A stretch of DNA of 64,000 nt from Ctenosaura bakeri (Eukaryota > Chordata > Lepidosauria > Squamata > Iguanidae): the NCBI GenBank assembly GCA_948474755.1, contig CAOLHI010002516.1, forward strand, positions 152,001 through 216,000. Direction: 5' to 3'. The notes under the pieces are model-generated. The model did no database searches and had not been told where the DNA came from. It saw only the letters and a list, made by a program, of their open reading frames with translations. Below are positions 10,855-21,390 of this stretch, in pieces; positions within the stretch are counted from its first letter, which is position 1; each line of letters begins with the position of its first letter. The position numbers and the translations under genes were made by a program.

Positions 10855-12958
10855 GTAATCAGTATTATGCAGTCCTGGGGTCAGGTTTCATTTATGTTTT
10901 GTCACATTCCTGGGGAGTATTTTGCATAAATAATGCCTTCTTGGGTATTCCCAAGTTTAGCTGAACAGTCTGTTAAAGAACTAGTGTATCTTGCTAACAT
11001 AATCTGTATCCTGTAAGTACTTAAAAGTGATGCCCAATGCCATGTTTTCAGCATTTGAGTTTGTGAAATACCACTCTGGTTTTGTTTGAAACTGAAACTG
11101 GTTTACAAAGCAACTTCTTTTTACATCATATCCTACAACCAGTATGTCCCCCCCACTCCTTTTGGTCTAGTTTAGGCTCACAGACATTTGCTTCTAGTTC
11201 TAACCATAAAAAATTGTTTTTTAACTAACTAAAAGGCTTTTTGCAATTTCATGTTTCGGTAACAGAAAATGGCTGTCACCAGTCTCTTATTTTGGATTAA
11301 CCACTCCATCCCACATAGCCTTCCCCTTCAATTCTGCTTTCCCTGTCCCATGTACATGTGGAACAAAAATGCAGCGTCTCATCCAAATTTAAATAAATAC
11401 GCCATGTACTTCATTCCTTTCAATGCATTATAATCTCTATGGTTAAGGTACAATATTGCCAAGTTTTTTAGGGGAGAAAAAAGAGAAGCATTCTTTTGGT
11501 CTAGAATGTATAGGTACATCCAGAATTGGGTTGAGTTTGGTATATCATCACTTTTTTAGGAAGGTAAAATAAGTGTAATATGAGCTTCTTTTTGTCTTTT
11601 TTTTTTAGGGGGGGCAGAAGAGTCAGTGGTCTCTTGAAAACATTAATAGAAGCAGGAGAATAGTAGGATAGATGTGATGTCTTCGTGAAGCTCAACCAAG
11701 CCACTAAGGAGTTGAAAATTTAGGAAGGAAAAGCTTCCATCCATGATACAACTTTACTGGTGAAATGTAACATACCAGTAAGTTAAATCATGTTCGATTA
11801 GGAACCTGCTTTGTGCTTATACACTCACTTTACATTTTTTTCTCTTCCTCTTGCATTCCACGCTTAACACAAGATTTTCTGGCCTGACAGACTGAACTGG
11901 GAAACTAGACTGAGCATTCTTAGCAGATAAGAATGTCAAATGATTTGTCGAACTGGGAATGTGATGTCTGAATCAGTTTATTGATTTTAATGGCAGTGTT
12001 AAACGTATGCTTAATTCACTACCATTGAAATCAATAGAACTTGAGAGGCTCTATTGTGACTCTTATTTATGAATGTTACAATGATAAATGAATTTTGGCC
12101 ATTTCACACCTTTTTTAGAGTCAGTACCAAATAAATTCAAGCTTTGGAAGTAAAAACAATGTAGTACAGTTTACAATCAAAGAAGCTTGGATATAGAAGC
12201 ATAAGAGTCATAAATTGTAAATCATTTCTCCATGTTATTGATATTGGCTTCACTATGTACTGTTGCTTTTAAAGAATAATCCGTATATGCAAATAAGATA
12301 GCTGTTTTCTGTGAAAATTATAGCACTAAACCATGACTATAGAAAGATATAATATGTCCCATTCCAATCACAGTGTTTTGTGATTTCAAGCTCTACCTTA
12401 CCTCCAAGGCTAGTGAACTGCCCAGTCAGAGATCAAAATATTCCAGTTAACCAGAAGAGCAATCTGGCAAAGGATTTATGGGGAGCATGGTAGTATGTAT
12501 TCCAAATTTAGCAGCTCTCTTCCAGGTGCAGCTGTCATGTTCCCTTTTAAAATGTGAAGAATATGTCTAGCTTATTTGTTCACTTGAAATATCTAACTCC
12601 CCCCAAACTTTAATCATTATAAATAAACACTAAAATAACCTTACAGTAGTAAAATACTTTAAAAGCCTAATAAGTGTCCTTATGATTAGGGATCATGAAT
12701 TAGAAGCCTGATTTTTCACCTTCAGTTTGAGCTTCTGCTTGTATATGCTGAAGTCTCTGATTCAGTGATCTTAAGAAAGATACTAGATAATCTAGAGCTA
12801 AGAAGTGTGGTTAAGTATTTCTTCCTGGGTTGTGGGATGGGTGGGGTAGTTGGTATCAGTGGACCCTTTGTGAACCCTGCAGATGCTCAGGCCACTGATG
12901 AGATCCTCTCCTTCCTCAGAAATTTCCTCAGTGACTGTGAGCTAGGAATGGAAACAAT

Positions 12959-13783
12959 TAGGGATGGGACAAATCCAGAATTTTCCAAATCTGAATCTGG
13001 ATCCAAATCCCTGGAAGGTTCTGGGAATCCACGAATCTCACAAATTTCGAATCTTTTGAATCCTTTTTTTAAAAAAGCTTTAAATAGCAAGGGAAAGAAA
13101 GCACTTCTACTGAAAAGTGTTTTTGAAGCATAATTTGACATCCCTTGTTTAATGAAAAACAAGTTAAATAATAGTTTTCAGTTCAGGAAAACATACTCAT
13201 ACTCATATTAAGAAGAAACATGCAATTGACATGTTCATCTACTACATGAAGTACAAAACTCTCAAGTCAAAAGAACAGAGATTATTATCTTGCAGAGGGA
13301 GGCAGCCATGGGGACAGGCAGCCCAAGCGGGCACAGGCAGCCCAGTGGGCACAGGCAGCACAGATGAGCACAGGCATTAGCCTCGGGCACAGGGAGCCTC
13401 CCACACACAGTTTTATGCCACAATTTTTGTATGCCCAGGGACCTGCTCACCAGTCAGGCCTTTGGCGGAGGTGCCAAATTTTAAAAACTCCACCATCTTC
13501 TCTCGCCCACCCCGGGCAGGATTAGGCCGGTGGCAGGCAGGAGGAGAGTGGGGAGCACAAGATCGCTTTCCTCACCACCTTCTTCCCCCTGCCTCAGGCA
13601 GAATCGGGCCCGCAGCTGGCAGGACAAAAGGAGGGAGCACAAGATTTTGCTCCCTGCCACTTTCTCCTGCTGGCCATCAAGCAGGATTCAAAAGATTCGG
13701 TTGGCCTATTTTGGTGGGGGGATTCAGATCCCCGTATCCCAAATCCTTGCCCAGGATCTGAGGATTCGGTTAGCTCATCTCTA
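12959..13783. mobile_element. hAT-like non-autonomous element, about 825 bp
   Basis: The left end is TAGGGATGGGACAAATCC. The right end, reverse complemented, is TAGAGATGAGCTAACCGAATCC. The subterminal regions are also inverted and rich in GAATC/GGATC words. Possible 8-bp flanks are GAAACAAT (12951-12958) and AAAAAAAT (13784-13791), matching at 6 of 8. The middle is GC-rich, with reiterated GGCACAGGCAGCCCA-like words (13315-13375) and two related GGGAGCACAAGAT blocks (13552 and 13634). Reading frames here (up to 122 codons) are chance openings in repeat DNA. Confidence 0.55.
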
Positions 13784-13791
13784 AAAAAAAT

Positions 13792-14345
13792 ATTAAAAAA
13801 TATTCCCAAAAAATGACCAAAAATATACTTTTTGAGTGTTGAAAAATAATTACAAGGAGAAGCCTGGACTGATGAAAATCTTTGTGGTTAAGGGCCTATT
13901 TTGAGGGTTTTGTTCAGTAAAACCAGCATTTTCTGAACAGGAACCAGCCTTTTCTATGAGAATGCTGAAATATTAATCTCTGTACAGAAAGTCCTGTTTT
14001 GTACAGGAAATGCTGTTGTCTATGCAAATCAACAGTGTGTGAATTTTATGCAGAATAAATACCCAGTTATAGCATTTTCTGCACAGAAAACAACTGTGTG
14101 TGTGGGGGGGGATATTTTGGTGCAGAAATATTAATTCCTGCACAGAAAATGCTGTTTTGTATGCAAATCAAACATGTGCAAATTTTAAACAGAATAAATC
14201 CATAATTACAGCATTTTTTGGACAGGAATTAATCTCTCTCTGGTTTCAGTGCAGAAAAGGCTGTGTCCTACACAGAAAGTGCTGATTTCTGTACAAAACA
14301 ATCACATTTTTTGTTTTGTTTTTCACAGAATAAGTTGTGAATAGC
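13792..14345. repeat. Motif-reiterated repeat, copy A (CAGAAAATGCTG family)
   Basis: About 550 bp is built from repeated words such as CAGAAAATGCTG, TTCTGTACAG, GAAATATTAATTCCTGCACAG and AATTTTA(C/A)ACAGAATAA. The unit starts near TTTTTGAGTGTTGA and GCCTGGACTGA, then enters the reiterated zone, and ends with CACAGAATAAG and GCCTTTGAAAAC. A second copy lies at 41495-42030. Many words read as their own reverse complements, which gives a folded structure. No coding capacity is visible. Confidence 0.6.
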
Positions 14346-14847
14346 CTTTGAAAACTGTGTTCTGTTCGAAGACTTTATCACAGGGCAGGAAGATAATTAC
14401 TGAAATTCTTCATTGTTACCATTGAGAAGAGGCTTAGTGAAAAATTATACCCCTATTCTGGGATAGCCAGCAAAGTGACAGCTATAACAAGTGATACAGT
14501 AGAGAGTTGGATTACCAAACTTCTGTGGTGTGCATTTGCTAAGGGAAGTTATTCTTGTGGCTTCAGTTCCCCATTGATTAATCTGGAAAAGCTTCAGTCT
14601 ACCATGAGAATAAGCCATGGGCTTTTATAAGAATAAACACAATAAAGATTGTGCAATAACTTGAAAATTAGTAATGTCATATAAATGTAGTTGTGGTATT
14701 TGGGAGAAAAACATTTCCTATGGCTCATAAGCTACATTTCATGAACTGAACAAGTAATGAATCAGAAGCATAGTAAATAGGTTAAGGTTCTATCTGAAGT
14801 TTTGGTAACTGATTCAACAAACATTTTTCTATTGACTGAGACTACAG

Positions 14848-15040
14848 GCTTTTCCACACTACATTGTTATAATGCTATTATTCCACTTTCAACATCTTGT
14901 GGAATTCTAGGGTTTCTGGTTTACTGAGGCGGAAGAGCTCTCTGGCTGAGAATTCTAGATGCCCCTCCCTAAACCTCAAACCCCAGGATTCCATAGGATG
15001 TTGAAAGTGAAATCGTAGCATGATAACATTGTAGGAAGAT
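14848..15040. mobile_element. Palindromic MITE, about 190 bp
   Basis: The left arm GCTTTTCCACACTACATTG, then TTATAATGCTATTATTCCAC and TTTCAACATC, is mirrored by the right arm GATGTTGAAAGTGAAATCG and TAGCATGATAACATTGTAGG. The core has AGAGCTCTCTGGCTGAGAAT and CCCCTCCCTAAACC, followed by CCCCAGGATTCCATAGGATG. It has no coding capacity. This copy is clearly related to those at 38555 and 45691. Confidence 0.75.
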
Positions 15041-16016
15041 CTTGCATATGTGTCAGAAGTTCTGAATCCTAAATCCAGTCATCAGACATAGTAACGCTAT
15101 AATAATGCAGCTTTATTAAAATTGAAAATACACTGATGGGAAAATGTCTGTACCAACTGACTAAAAATAGCTGTTTTGTCTATATCCAGTAACAGCTAAA
15201 GAATTGGCTGGCTAATTCAAATCAATATATAAAATTCAGCTTCCACTGTCTTCTTTTTGTCTGTGGCTGCTCGCTTTAGAGGGGTAACGTTGTACTTAAA
15301 GTAGAAGCCACAACTGATGGAATTTTCCTGACAGTGGCAACCCAGTGCTTCTTGGCTCCCAGGCTTAGGGTCCCCAGCTCCCACAAACTTCCCATGCCTG
15401 CCAATAATGTAGATATCAATTATCTCTGTGTTAGAGACACAATTATCTCTGGGTTAGAGACACATGTCTCTATCACTCCTTGGTTCCCAAGGTTCCTGTT
15501 TTTTAACCAATTTTCCTGCTCTCCTTGGCCATCCTGTTTCCCAAGCATTTCTATCTCACGTTGCCTCAGAGTATGTACACCCTGCATGATCTTCAATACC
15601 TGAATTTTCATAAAGTATCTTCTGACGCAAGTTCTCTGTTTTCCCCTGCCAGTTTCTTTAAGCATCATTTTCCATCTGTACTTCTGCCAGATTCTCCTTT
15701 CTCAGTTCTTTGACTACTATGCATCTTTCCTTCAACCCCTTTGCCTCTGGGCTTTTGTCTCATAGCTTCCTTCTTTCCACATGTCTTCTCAGTCCCCGGT
15801 CTGCATGTTGTAACTTTTTAAATCTCAGCTAAATTGGCAACCTTTTTTTTCTCCTCACAGTATCTGGACTATAACCTATGTTACTCTCTCAGTAGCTGAA
15901 ACGTTGCAATATCAAATAAGCAAATCACTGTCAGAGGCTTCTCTGCCATAAACTCAAAACAGTACAAATTACACAATCCATTTTTTCAAGGACATCAATA
16001 TGGGATTTCTTTATTT

Positions 16017-16279
16017 ATTTTTGCTGTGCTTGGGGGCCTTGTTTTTGCTGTGCTTGGGGGCCTTGCTTGTTTTTGCTGTTAATTGCTTGCTATTGTTTGC
16101 TGGCTACTGTCCTGGCCGTGGGCTCTGCCTGATCACACGGTCTGACTAACGAGAGGGAGGAGGCAGCTAGCGGGGAGGAGCTTTATTAGGAGCTACCAAC
16201 GGCAAGCGCCTTCGGCGCGCGCACTTGCACTCCTTTACTTTCTCGAGCTTCTCCTGTACTACTCTCTGTAGTTTCAAGG
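16017..16279 (+). promoter_or_regulatory. CR1 5' UTR / internal promoter region
   Basis: Sequence between the presumed 5' edge of the CR1 element and ORF1. It begins with two tandem copies of a ~25-bp word (GCTGTGCTTGGGGGCCTTG) at about 16017-16066. It then becomes GC-rich and CpG-containing, unlike the surrounding intron, for example GCGCCTTCGGCGCGCGCAC near 16205. LINEs of this kind carry an internal promoter in this position. Promoter activity is inferred, not seen, and the exact 5' boundary is uncertain. Confidence 0.5.
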
Positions 16280-17311
16280 ATGGAAGGTGAGGGAGCTGCT
16301 GCAGTCACCTGTAACGCTTGTGGCATGTTCCTTTTCTTGCCACAAGAGGTTCTCGGGTACACCTGCACCAAGTGCAAGCTGGTCACCTTCTTGGAGGAGA
16401 AGGTTCGCCAGCTGGAGGCACGAATTTCTGATCTCCATCTTATTAGGGAAGGGGAGGAGTTTTTGGATAGGGCAGAGAAGACCTACCAGAAGACCGAATG
16501 CACGGAGGAGCTGCCAGATCAGGAAGTCACCACACTTTGCCGGGAAACGGAGGTTTGGGCGAATGTCACACGGAGGAGTAAAAGGACCAGGAAGGTAACA
16601 GAGACTCTTAGCATACACAATCGCTTCGAACTACTTGGCCTTATGAACAATGAGGAGCACCACGCGGAGGGAACAGAATGTCAACAAGAAGGAATCAAAC
16701 TTCACCAACAGGGACTAGATCAACACTCCCAGCCTAAACAGAATGCCCAGGCAGTCCGAGTAGAACAGGTTCGCCGAGGAGCCCAGGACAAGTCTCAGAG
16801 GAGGCGAGTTCTGGTTGTTGGGGACTCTTTGCTAAGAGGAACTGAAACAGCAATCTGCAAAACGGACAAGCTCAATCGAGAAGTCTGTTGTCTTCCTGGG
16901 GCCAGGATCAACCACATAACGGAGAGGCTAACCAGGCTAGTCAAACCCACTGACTATAAGCCCCTCATTTTGGTTCATGTGGGAACCAATGACACTGCGA
17001 GGAGCAGCTTAAACCACATTGCAAAGGACTACGAGCGTATGGGGACCAAGCTTAAGGACCTTGGTGTGCAGGTGGTCATTTCGTCTCTCCTCCCTGTTCA
17101 AGGATACGGCGCATGTAGGGAAAGGGCAATAGTAGAGGTCAACAACTGACTCCGCACATGGTGCCGCCAACAACGGTTTGGGTTTTTGGAACATGGCCTG
17201 AATTTCCATGAACATGGGCTTCTGGCGAGGGATGGGCTGCACCTCACAAAACTGGGCAGGAATGTTTTTGCAAACAGTCTTGCAAGGAAGATTAAGAGGT
17301 CTTTAAACTAA
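16280..17311 (+). pseudogene. CR1 ORF1, zinc-finger/SGNH esterase protein, one premature stop
   Basis: CR1 ORF1 proteins bind nucleic acid and carry an esterase domain thought to help ribonucleoprotein assembly. The open part (16280-17149, 289 codons) has a CxxC...CxxC motif (Cys11, 14, 29, 32) and a short coiled-coil-like segment (LEEKVRQLEARISDL, about 37-51). It then has an SGNH-hydrolase fold with GDSL at 181-184 and GTND at 235-238. A TGA at 17147-17149 interrupts the frame. The same frame continues for 53 codons to TAA at 17309-17311 and contains DGLHLT (codons from 17231), the block holding the catalytic Asp and His. The stop thus removes the end of the active site. A CGA-to-TGA change (CpG decay) is a plausible cause. 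Confidence 0.85.
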
Positions 17312-17493
17312 GATCCACTGGGGAGGGAGACAATATTATTCAGGGCAAGGACTCAGAGAACACAGGGGGAAAAGGCCCAAATGATACTGGACAAGTAGTA
17401 CAAGCGGCCAATGGCGGGAGGAGTAGAAACAATAGTACAGGACTTGCAGGAAGGGCCTGGGGACTTAAGTGTCTCTACACTAATGCAAGGAGT

Positions 17494-20229
17494 ATGGGAA
17501 ACAAGCAGGATGAGCTTGTACTCCTAGTACAAGAAAATAAATACGATTTGATAGGCATCACTGAGACCTGGTGGGATGAGTCTCATGATTGGAATATAGG
17601 AATAGAGGGGTATAGCCTATTTTGTAAAAATAGACCAAACAAGAAAGGAGGAGGAGTAGCCTTGTATGTCAAGGATGTTTTCACCTGTGAAGAGATCCTG
17701 GGCTTAAACCCAGAAAGCCAGGTAGAGAGCATTTGGGTAAGAATTAAGGCAGCGAGAAACAACAGGGATATTCTGGTGGGGGTTTACTACAGACCTCCAA
17801 CCCAGGCTGAGGACTTGGATGACGCCTTCCTCAACCAAATGACTGAACATTCAAAGAGGAGAGATACAGTAATAATAGGAGATTTCAATTACCCGGATAT
17901 ATGCTGGCAGTCAAACTCTGCCAAGACAGCAAGGTCCAGCAAGTTTCTTGCTTGTCTTGCAGACAACTTCATGGTCCAGAAGGTGGAAGAGGCCACAAGG
18001 GGATCAAATATTCTAGATCTGGTCTTGACCAACAGGGATGACCTTGTGAATGAGGTAGAAGTGGTTGGATCTTTAGGGGGGAGTGACCATGCCCTATTGG
18101 AATTTAGCATTCAGTGGGAAGGAGAAGATAAGGGTAGCCAGACACTCGTCTTAGATTTTAAAAAAGCGGACTTCTGTAAACTTAGGGAGCTGCTGGCTGG
18201 AATTCCGTGGTCAGGAATAGTGAAAGGGAAAGGAGTTCAGGAGGCATGGGAGTTCCTTAAAAAGGAGATACTGACGGCACAGTCTAAAACTGTGCCAATA
18301 AGGAGGAAAAATGGAAGGCATCTGAAGAAACCAGAATGGTTGACTAAAGAACTCTCAGCTGAGCTAAGAGTTAAGAGAAACACGTATAGGAAATGGAAGA
18401 AGGGGGAAACCACCAAAGAAGAATTTAAGCAAGTAGCCAGGAGATGTAGGGAGGAGGTCAGAAAGGCTAAAGCACAGAACGAACTTAGGCTGGCCAGAGA
18501 CATTAAAAACAATAAAAAGGGTTTTTTTAAATATGTCCGCAGCAAAAGGAAAAAGAAGGAGACAGTAGGGTCGCTACGCAGAGAAGATGGCGAATTACTC
18601 ACAGGGGGGAGAGAAAAGGCAGAGCTACTTAACACCTTCTTTGCCTCCGTATTTTCCCAGAAGGATACAAGCACTCAACCTGGCGGTAGGGGAGCAGGGG
18701 AGGAAGCAGAGGAAATGAGGCACTTAATAAGTAGAGAGGTGGTACAGGAATACCTGGCCGCATTGGATGAATTCAAGTCTCCAGGGCCAGATGAATTGCA
18801 TCCTAGGATATTAAAAGAGCTGGCAGAGGTCATTTCGGAACCGCTTGCTATAATTTTTGAGAAATCTTGGAGGACAGGAGAAGTTCCAGCAGATTGGAAG
18901 AGAGCAAATGTTATCCCCATCTTCAAGAAGGGAAAAAAAGAGGACCCAAATAATTATCGCCCAGTCAGCCTGACATCGGTACCCGGAAAGATCCTGGAGC
19001 AGATCATTAAGCGTTCAGTTTCTAATCATTTAGAAAACAACGCAATAATCACGAGAAGTCAACATGAATTTCTCAAAAATAAGTCATGCCAGACTAATCT
19101 GATCTCTTTTTATGATAGAGTTACTAGCTTGATAGATGAAGGGAATGCTGTGGATGTAGCATATCTCGATTTCAGTAAGGCCTTTGACAAAGTTCCCCAT
19201 GACATTCTTGCATCGAAGCTAGTAAAATGTGGGCTAGACAGGGCTACTGTTAATTGGATATGTAATTGGTTGACCGACCGAACCCAAAGGGTGATCACGG
19301 ATGGCTGCTTTTCATCCTGGAGAGAAGTGACTAGTGGGGTGCCACAAGGTTCTGTCCTGGGCCCAGTGCTGTTCAATATTTTTATCAATGACTTAGATGA
19401 AGGAATAGAGGGCATGCTCATCAAATTTGCAGATGACACCAAATTGGGAGGGGTTGCTAATACGCCAGAGGACAGGATCAAAATTCAAAATGACCTGGAT
19501 AGATTGGAGAGCTGGGCCAGGGCGAACAAAATGAAATTCAACAGAGAGAAATGTAAGGTCCTTCACTTAGGCAGAAATAATGGAATACAGAAATATAGGA
19601 TGGGGGACACGTGGCTGGATAGCAGTACGTGTGAAAGGGATCTAGGAGTCTTCATAGACCACAAGCTGAACATGAGTCAGCAGTGTGATGCGGCAGCCAA
19701 GAAAGCCAATGCAATTCTCGGCTGCATCAACAGGAGTATGGTGTCTAGATCGAGGGAGGTACTGGTACCACTCTACTCTGCTTTGGTTAGACCCCATCTT
19801 GAATACTGTGTCCAGTTCTGGGCACCCCAATTCAAGAAGGATATTGACAAGCTGGAGCAAGTCCAGAGGAGGGTGACCAAAATGGTGAGAGGCCTGGAAA
19901 ACATGCCCTATGAGGATAGACTGAGAGAGCTGGGTATGTTTAGTCTGCAGAAAAGGAGGTTAAGAGGGGACATGATAGCCATGTTTAAATATTTGAAGGG
20001 ATGCCACGTAGAGGAAGGAGGGGGCTTGTTTTCTGCTGCTCCAGAAACCAGGACAAGGAGCAATGGATTCAAGCTGCAGGAAAGGAGATTCCACCTGAAC
20101 CTCAGGAAGAACTTCCTGACAGTCAGGGCTGTCCGGCAGTGGAATCTGCTGCCTCGGAGAGTAGTGGAGTCTCCTACCTTGGAGGTTTTTAAGCAGAGGC
20201 TTGATGGCCATCTGTCGGGAGTGCTTTGA
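17494..20229 (+). CDS. CR1 ORF2: AP endonuclease + reverse transcriptase, intact
   Basis: This 911-codon frame is uninterrupted and of normal length for CR1 ORF2. The N-terminal AP-like endonuclease has ITETW (22-26), YYRPP, GDFN (129-132) and SDH (197-199). A basic linker precedes the reverse transcriptase, which has [43 protein letters not shown] (from 558), VPQGSVLGP and the catalytic FADD (645-648). A C-terminal region typical of CR1 ([17 protein letters not shown]) follows. All catalytic residues I can identify are present. The first ATG is 17494, but the frame is open back to 17296 without a Met and overlaps the end of ORF1, reading [10 protein letters not shown] just before the ATG. 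Real translation may start upstream by a non-standard route. Confidence 0.93.
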   Translation: MGNKQDELVLLVQENKYDLIGITETWWDESHDWNIGIEGYSLFCKNRPNKKGGGVALYVKDVFTCEEILGLNPESQVESIWVRIKAARNNRDILVGVYYRPPTQAEDLDDAFLNQMTEHSKRRDTVIIGDFNYPDICWQSNSAKTARSSKFLACLADNFMVQKVEEATRGSNILDLVLTNRDDLVNEVEVVGSLGGSDHALLEFSIQWEGEDKGSQTLVLDFKKADFCKLRELLAGIPWSGIVKGKGVQEAWEFLKKEILTAQSKTVPIRRKNGRHLKKPEWLTKELSAELRVKRNTYRKWKKGETTKEEFKQVARRCREEVRKAKAQNELRLARDIKNNKKGFFKYVRSKRKKKETVGSLRREDGELLTGGREKAELLNTFFASVFSQKDTSTQPGGRGAGEEAEEMRHLISREVVQEYLAALDEFKSPGPDELHPRILKELAEVISEPLAIIFEKSWRTGEVPADWKRANVIPIFKKGKKEDPNNYRPVSLTSVPGKILEQIIKRSVSNHLENNAIITRSQHEFLKNKSCQTNLISFYDRVTSLIDEGNAVDVAYLDFSKAFDKVPHDILASKLVKCGLDRATVNWICNWLTDRTQRVITDGCFSSWREVTSGVPQGSVLGPVLFNIFINDLDEGIEGMLIKFADDTKLGGVANTPEDRIKIQNDLDRLESWARANKMKFNREKCKVLHLGRNNGIQKYRMGDTWLDSSTCERDLGVFIDHKLNMSQQCDAAAKKANAILGCINRSMVSRSREVLVPLYSALVRPHLEYCVQFWAPQFKKDIDKLEQVQRRVTKMVRGLENMPYEDRLRELGMFSLQKRRLRGDMIAMFKYLKGCHVEEGGGLFSAAPETRTRSNGFKLQERRFHLNLRKNFLTVRAVRQWNLLPRRVVESPTLEVFKQRLDGHLSGVL

Positions 20230-20318
20230 GGGTGTTCCTGCATGACAGGGAGTTGGACTGGATGTCCCGTGTGGTCTCTTCCAACTCTACATTTCTATGA
20301 TTCTATGATTCTATGATT
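20230..20318 (+). repeat. CR1 3' UTR and ATTCTATG tail
   Basis: A short 3' end (GGAGTTGGACTGGATG, then TGGTCTCTTCCAACTCTAC) is followed by about three ATTCTATG-like octamers. This is the region recognised by the CR1 reverse transcriptase and the hallmark of the family. Confidence 0.9.
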
Positions 20319-20657
20319 TTATTTGTATCATGCTTTTCTCTCAGTGTGGAACAAATCTAAAACAAGACAATGCAATGCAAAGATGCCTTTTCTGTCTAGC
20401 AATTTAGTGCCAAATGAAGCTTGCCTTCATAGTTTTCATTAAGAAGCAGCTAATAGTTTTCATCCAGTAGTTTTCATTGAGTAGCTTCACCTCTCGTTAT
20501 CAACACAGTAGCCTTTGGAACCATTCAGTAGTTTGTCGTGCTGCTTAGGGAAGTTACAGTGGTGAAAACATGAGAAATATCTCACTGATATATATGTGAA
20601 GCATGTAAATGATTTCTTTTAGTCACGTCTTTGGCTCCTGGTTCAGAAAATTCAAAT

Positions 20658-21174
20658 ACAGTAACCCTTATACATTCGCAAGGGTTAGGGACACAGAACC
20701 CTTGCAAAAGCGGAAAAATTGTGAATAACTCCCCCCTCCTATGATTCCCTTCCAGAGCTTCCTCCCTCCCGTTCCTTTGCCTCTGGCCCTGGTGTTGGGG
20801 TGGGGGGTGAGGTGGAAAGGCAACCTAAAAGTCTTACTGGTACTTCCCTCTCAGACAGAGAAGGGAAGAGTTCTGGAATTTTAGTTACTTCCAGCAGCCA
20901 TCTTGAGAAAGGAGCACCTGACCAATCAGCAGCCAATACACAGCAGAATCTGCAACCTCATGGCAGAGAGGCCACACCTTTAGCAGTGAGAGAGGGCTTT
21001 GCTCACCCAAAAGGAAAAAAAAAACAACGTCCGTTTTAAACACATGTCTTGCAAGCTTGGGGTGAGCAATGCAAGGGATGGGAGGAGGAAAATTGGAGGG
21101 CAAGGCAAGCACGTGCCTTGCAAATAATCAAACTCATGAAGGTCAAACTTGCAAATGTGGAAGGGCTACTGTAA
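20658..21174. mobile_element. Tigger/pogo-like MITE, copy 1, with TA target site
   Basis: The left end is CAGTAACCCTTATACATTCG, preceded by TA. The right end, GGAAGGGCTACTG, is followed by TA and reverse complements to CAGTAGCCCTTCCACATTTG. Subterminal words GGTTAGGGACACAGAACCC and TTGCAAATAATCAAAC (reverse strand) reappear in the copy at 46008, which lies in the opposite orientation. CAGT...CCCT termini and TA duplication fit the pogo/Tigger branch of Tc1/mariner. There is no transposase frame. Confidence 0.75.
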
Positions 21175-21219
21175 TCAGAACCGCCAAGCCAAAATATGAG
21201 CTGAAACAGCACCGTAGTT

Positions 21220-21390
21220 TACACACGTGCGTGCGTGCGCGGACACACACAACAACAAGAACAACAATAATAATAAAAATGTTGGTTGCTCCCAGGGCAC
21301 TTTTTTTGTGAAGACAACTTTTGTTTTCCAGAGACCAAAATAGCAGCAGCAGTAGCAATAGCAACAATAACAACACTTTTTTTTGAAAGG
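21220..21390. repeat. Simple-sequence cluster: (CGTG)n, (CA)n, (CAA)n, (AAT)n, (AGC)n
   Basis: A run of ACACGTGCGTGCGTGCGC leads into CACACAC, CAACAACAAGAACAACAA and AATAATAAT. After about 60 bp comes AGCAGCAGCAGTAGCAATAG. The alternating purine-pyrimidine part could adopt Z-DNA. It creates poly-Leu/Val reading frames on the minus strand that are not genes. Confidence 0.85.

Larger units (their letters stand above)
16017..20318 (+). mobile_element. Nearly full-length CR1 LINE (about 4.3 kb), sense to ZFPM2
   Basis: The element has a 5' UTR, ORF1 (broken by one stop), an intact ORF2, a short 3' UTR and the diagnostic CR1 tail of ATTCTATG repeats (ATTTCTATGATTCTATG, about 20290-20318) instead of poly(A). 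Most CR1 copies in amniotes are severely 5'-truncated, so a copy with a complete ORF2 is unusual. It is inserted in ZFPM2 intron 2 in the transcribed orientation. No convincing target-site duplication is seen, which is normal for CR1. Confidence 0.93.

Noticed and set aside
10641..10964. 107-codon frame beginning with Met upstream of the FOG2 exon
   Set aside because: Only 10696-10854 is exon; the Met and first residues lie before a clear splice acceptor, and the residues after CNK lie beyond the donor site.
12765..13162. 122-codon plus and 91-codon minus frames
   Set aside because: They cross the left end of a hAT-like element, and the Ser/Glu-rich part is the repetitive GAATC/GGATCC zone.
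18237..18674. 145-codon minus-strand frame within CR1 ORF2
   Set aside because: It is the antisense shadow of the basic linker of ORF2; the same holds for the other minus-strand frames between 17889 and 20243.
20290..20318. ATTCTATG repeats considered as an independent microsatellite
   Set aside because: They are the normal 3' tail of the CR1 element.
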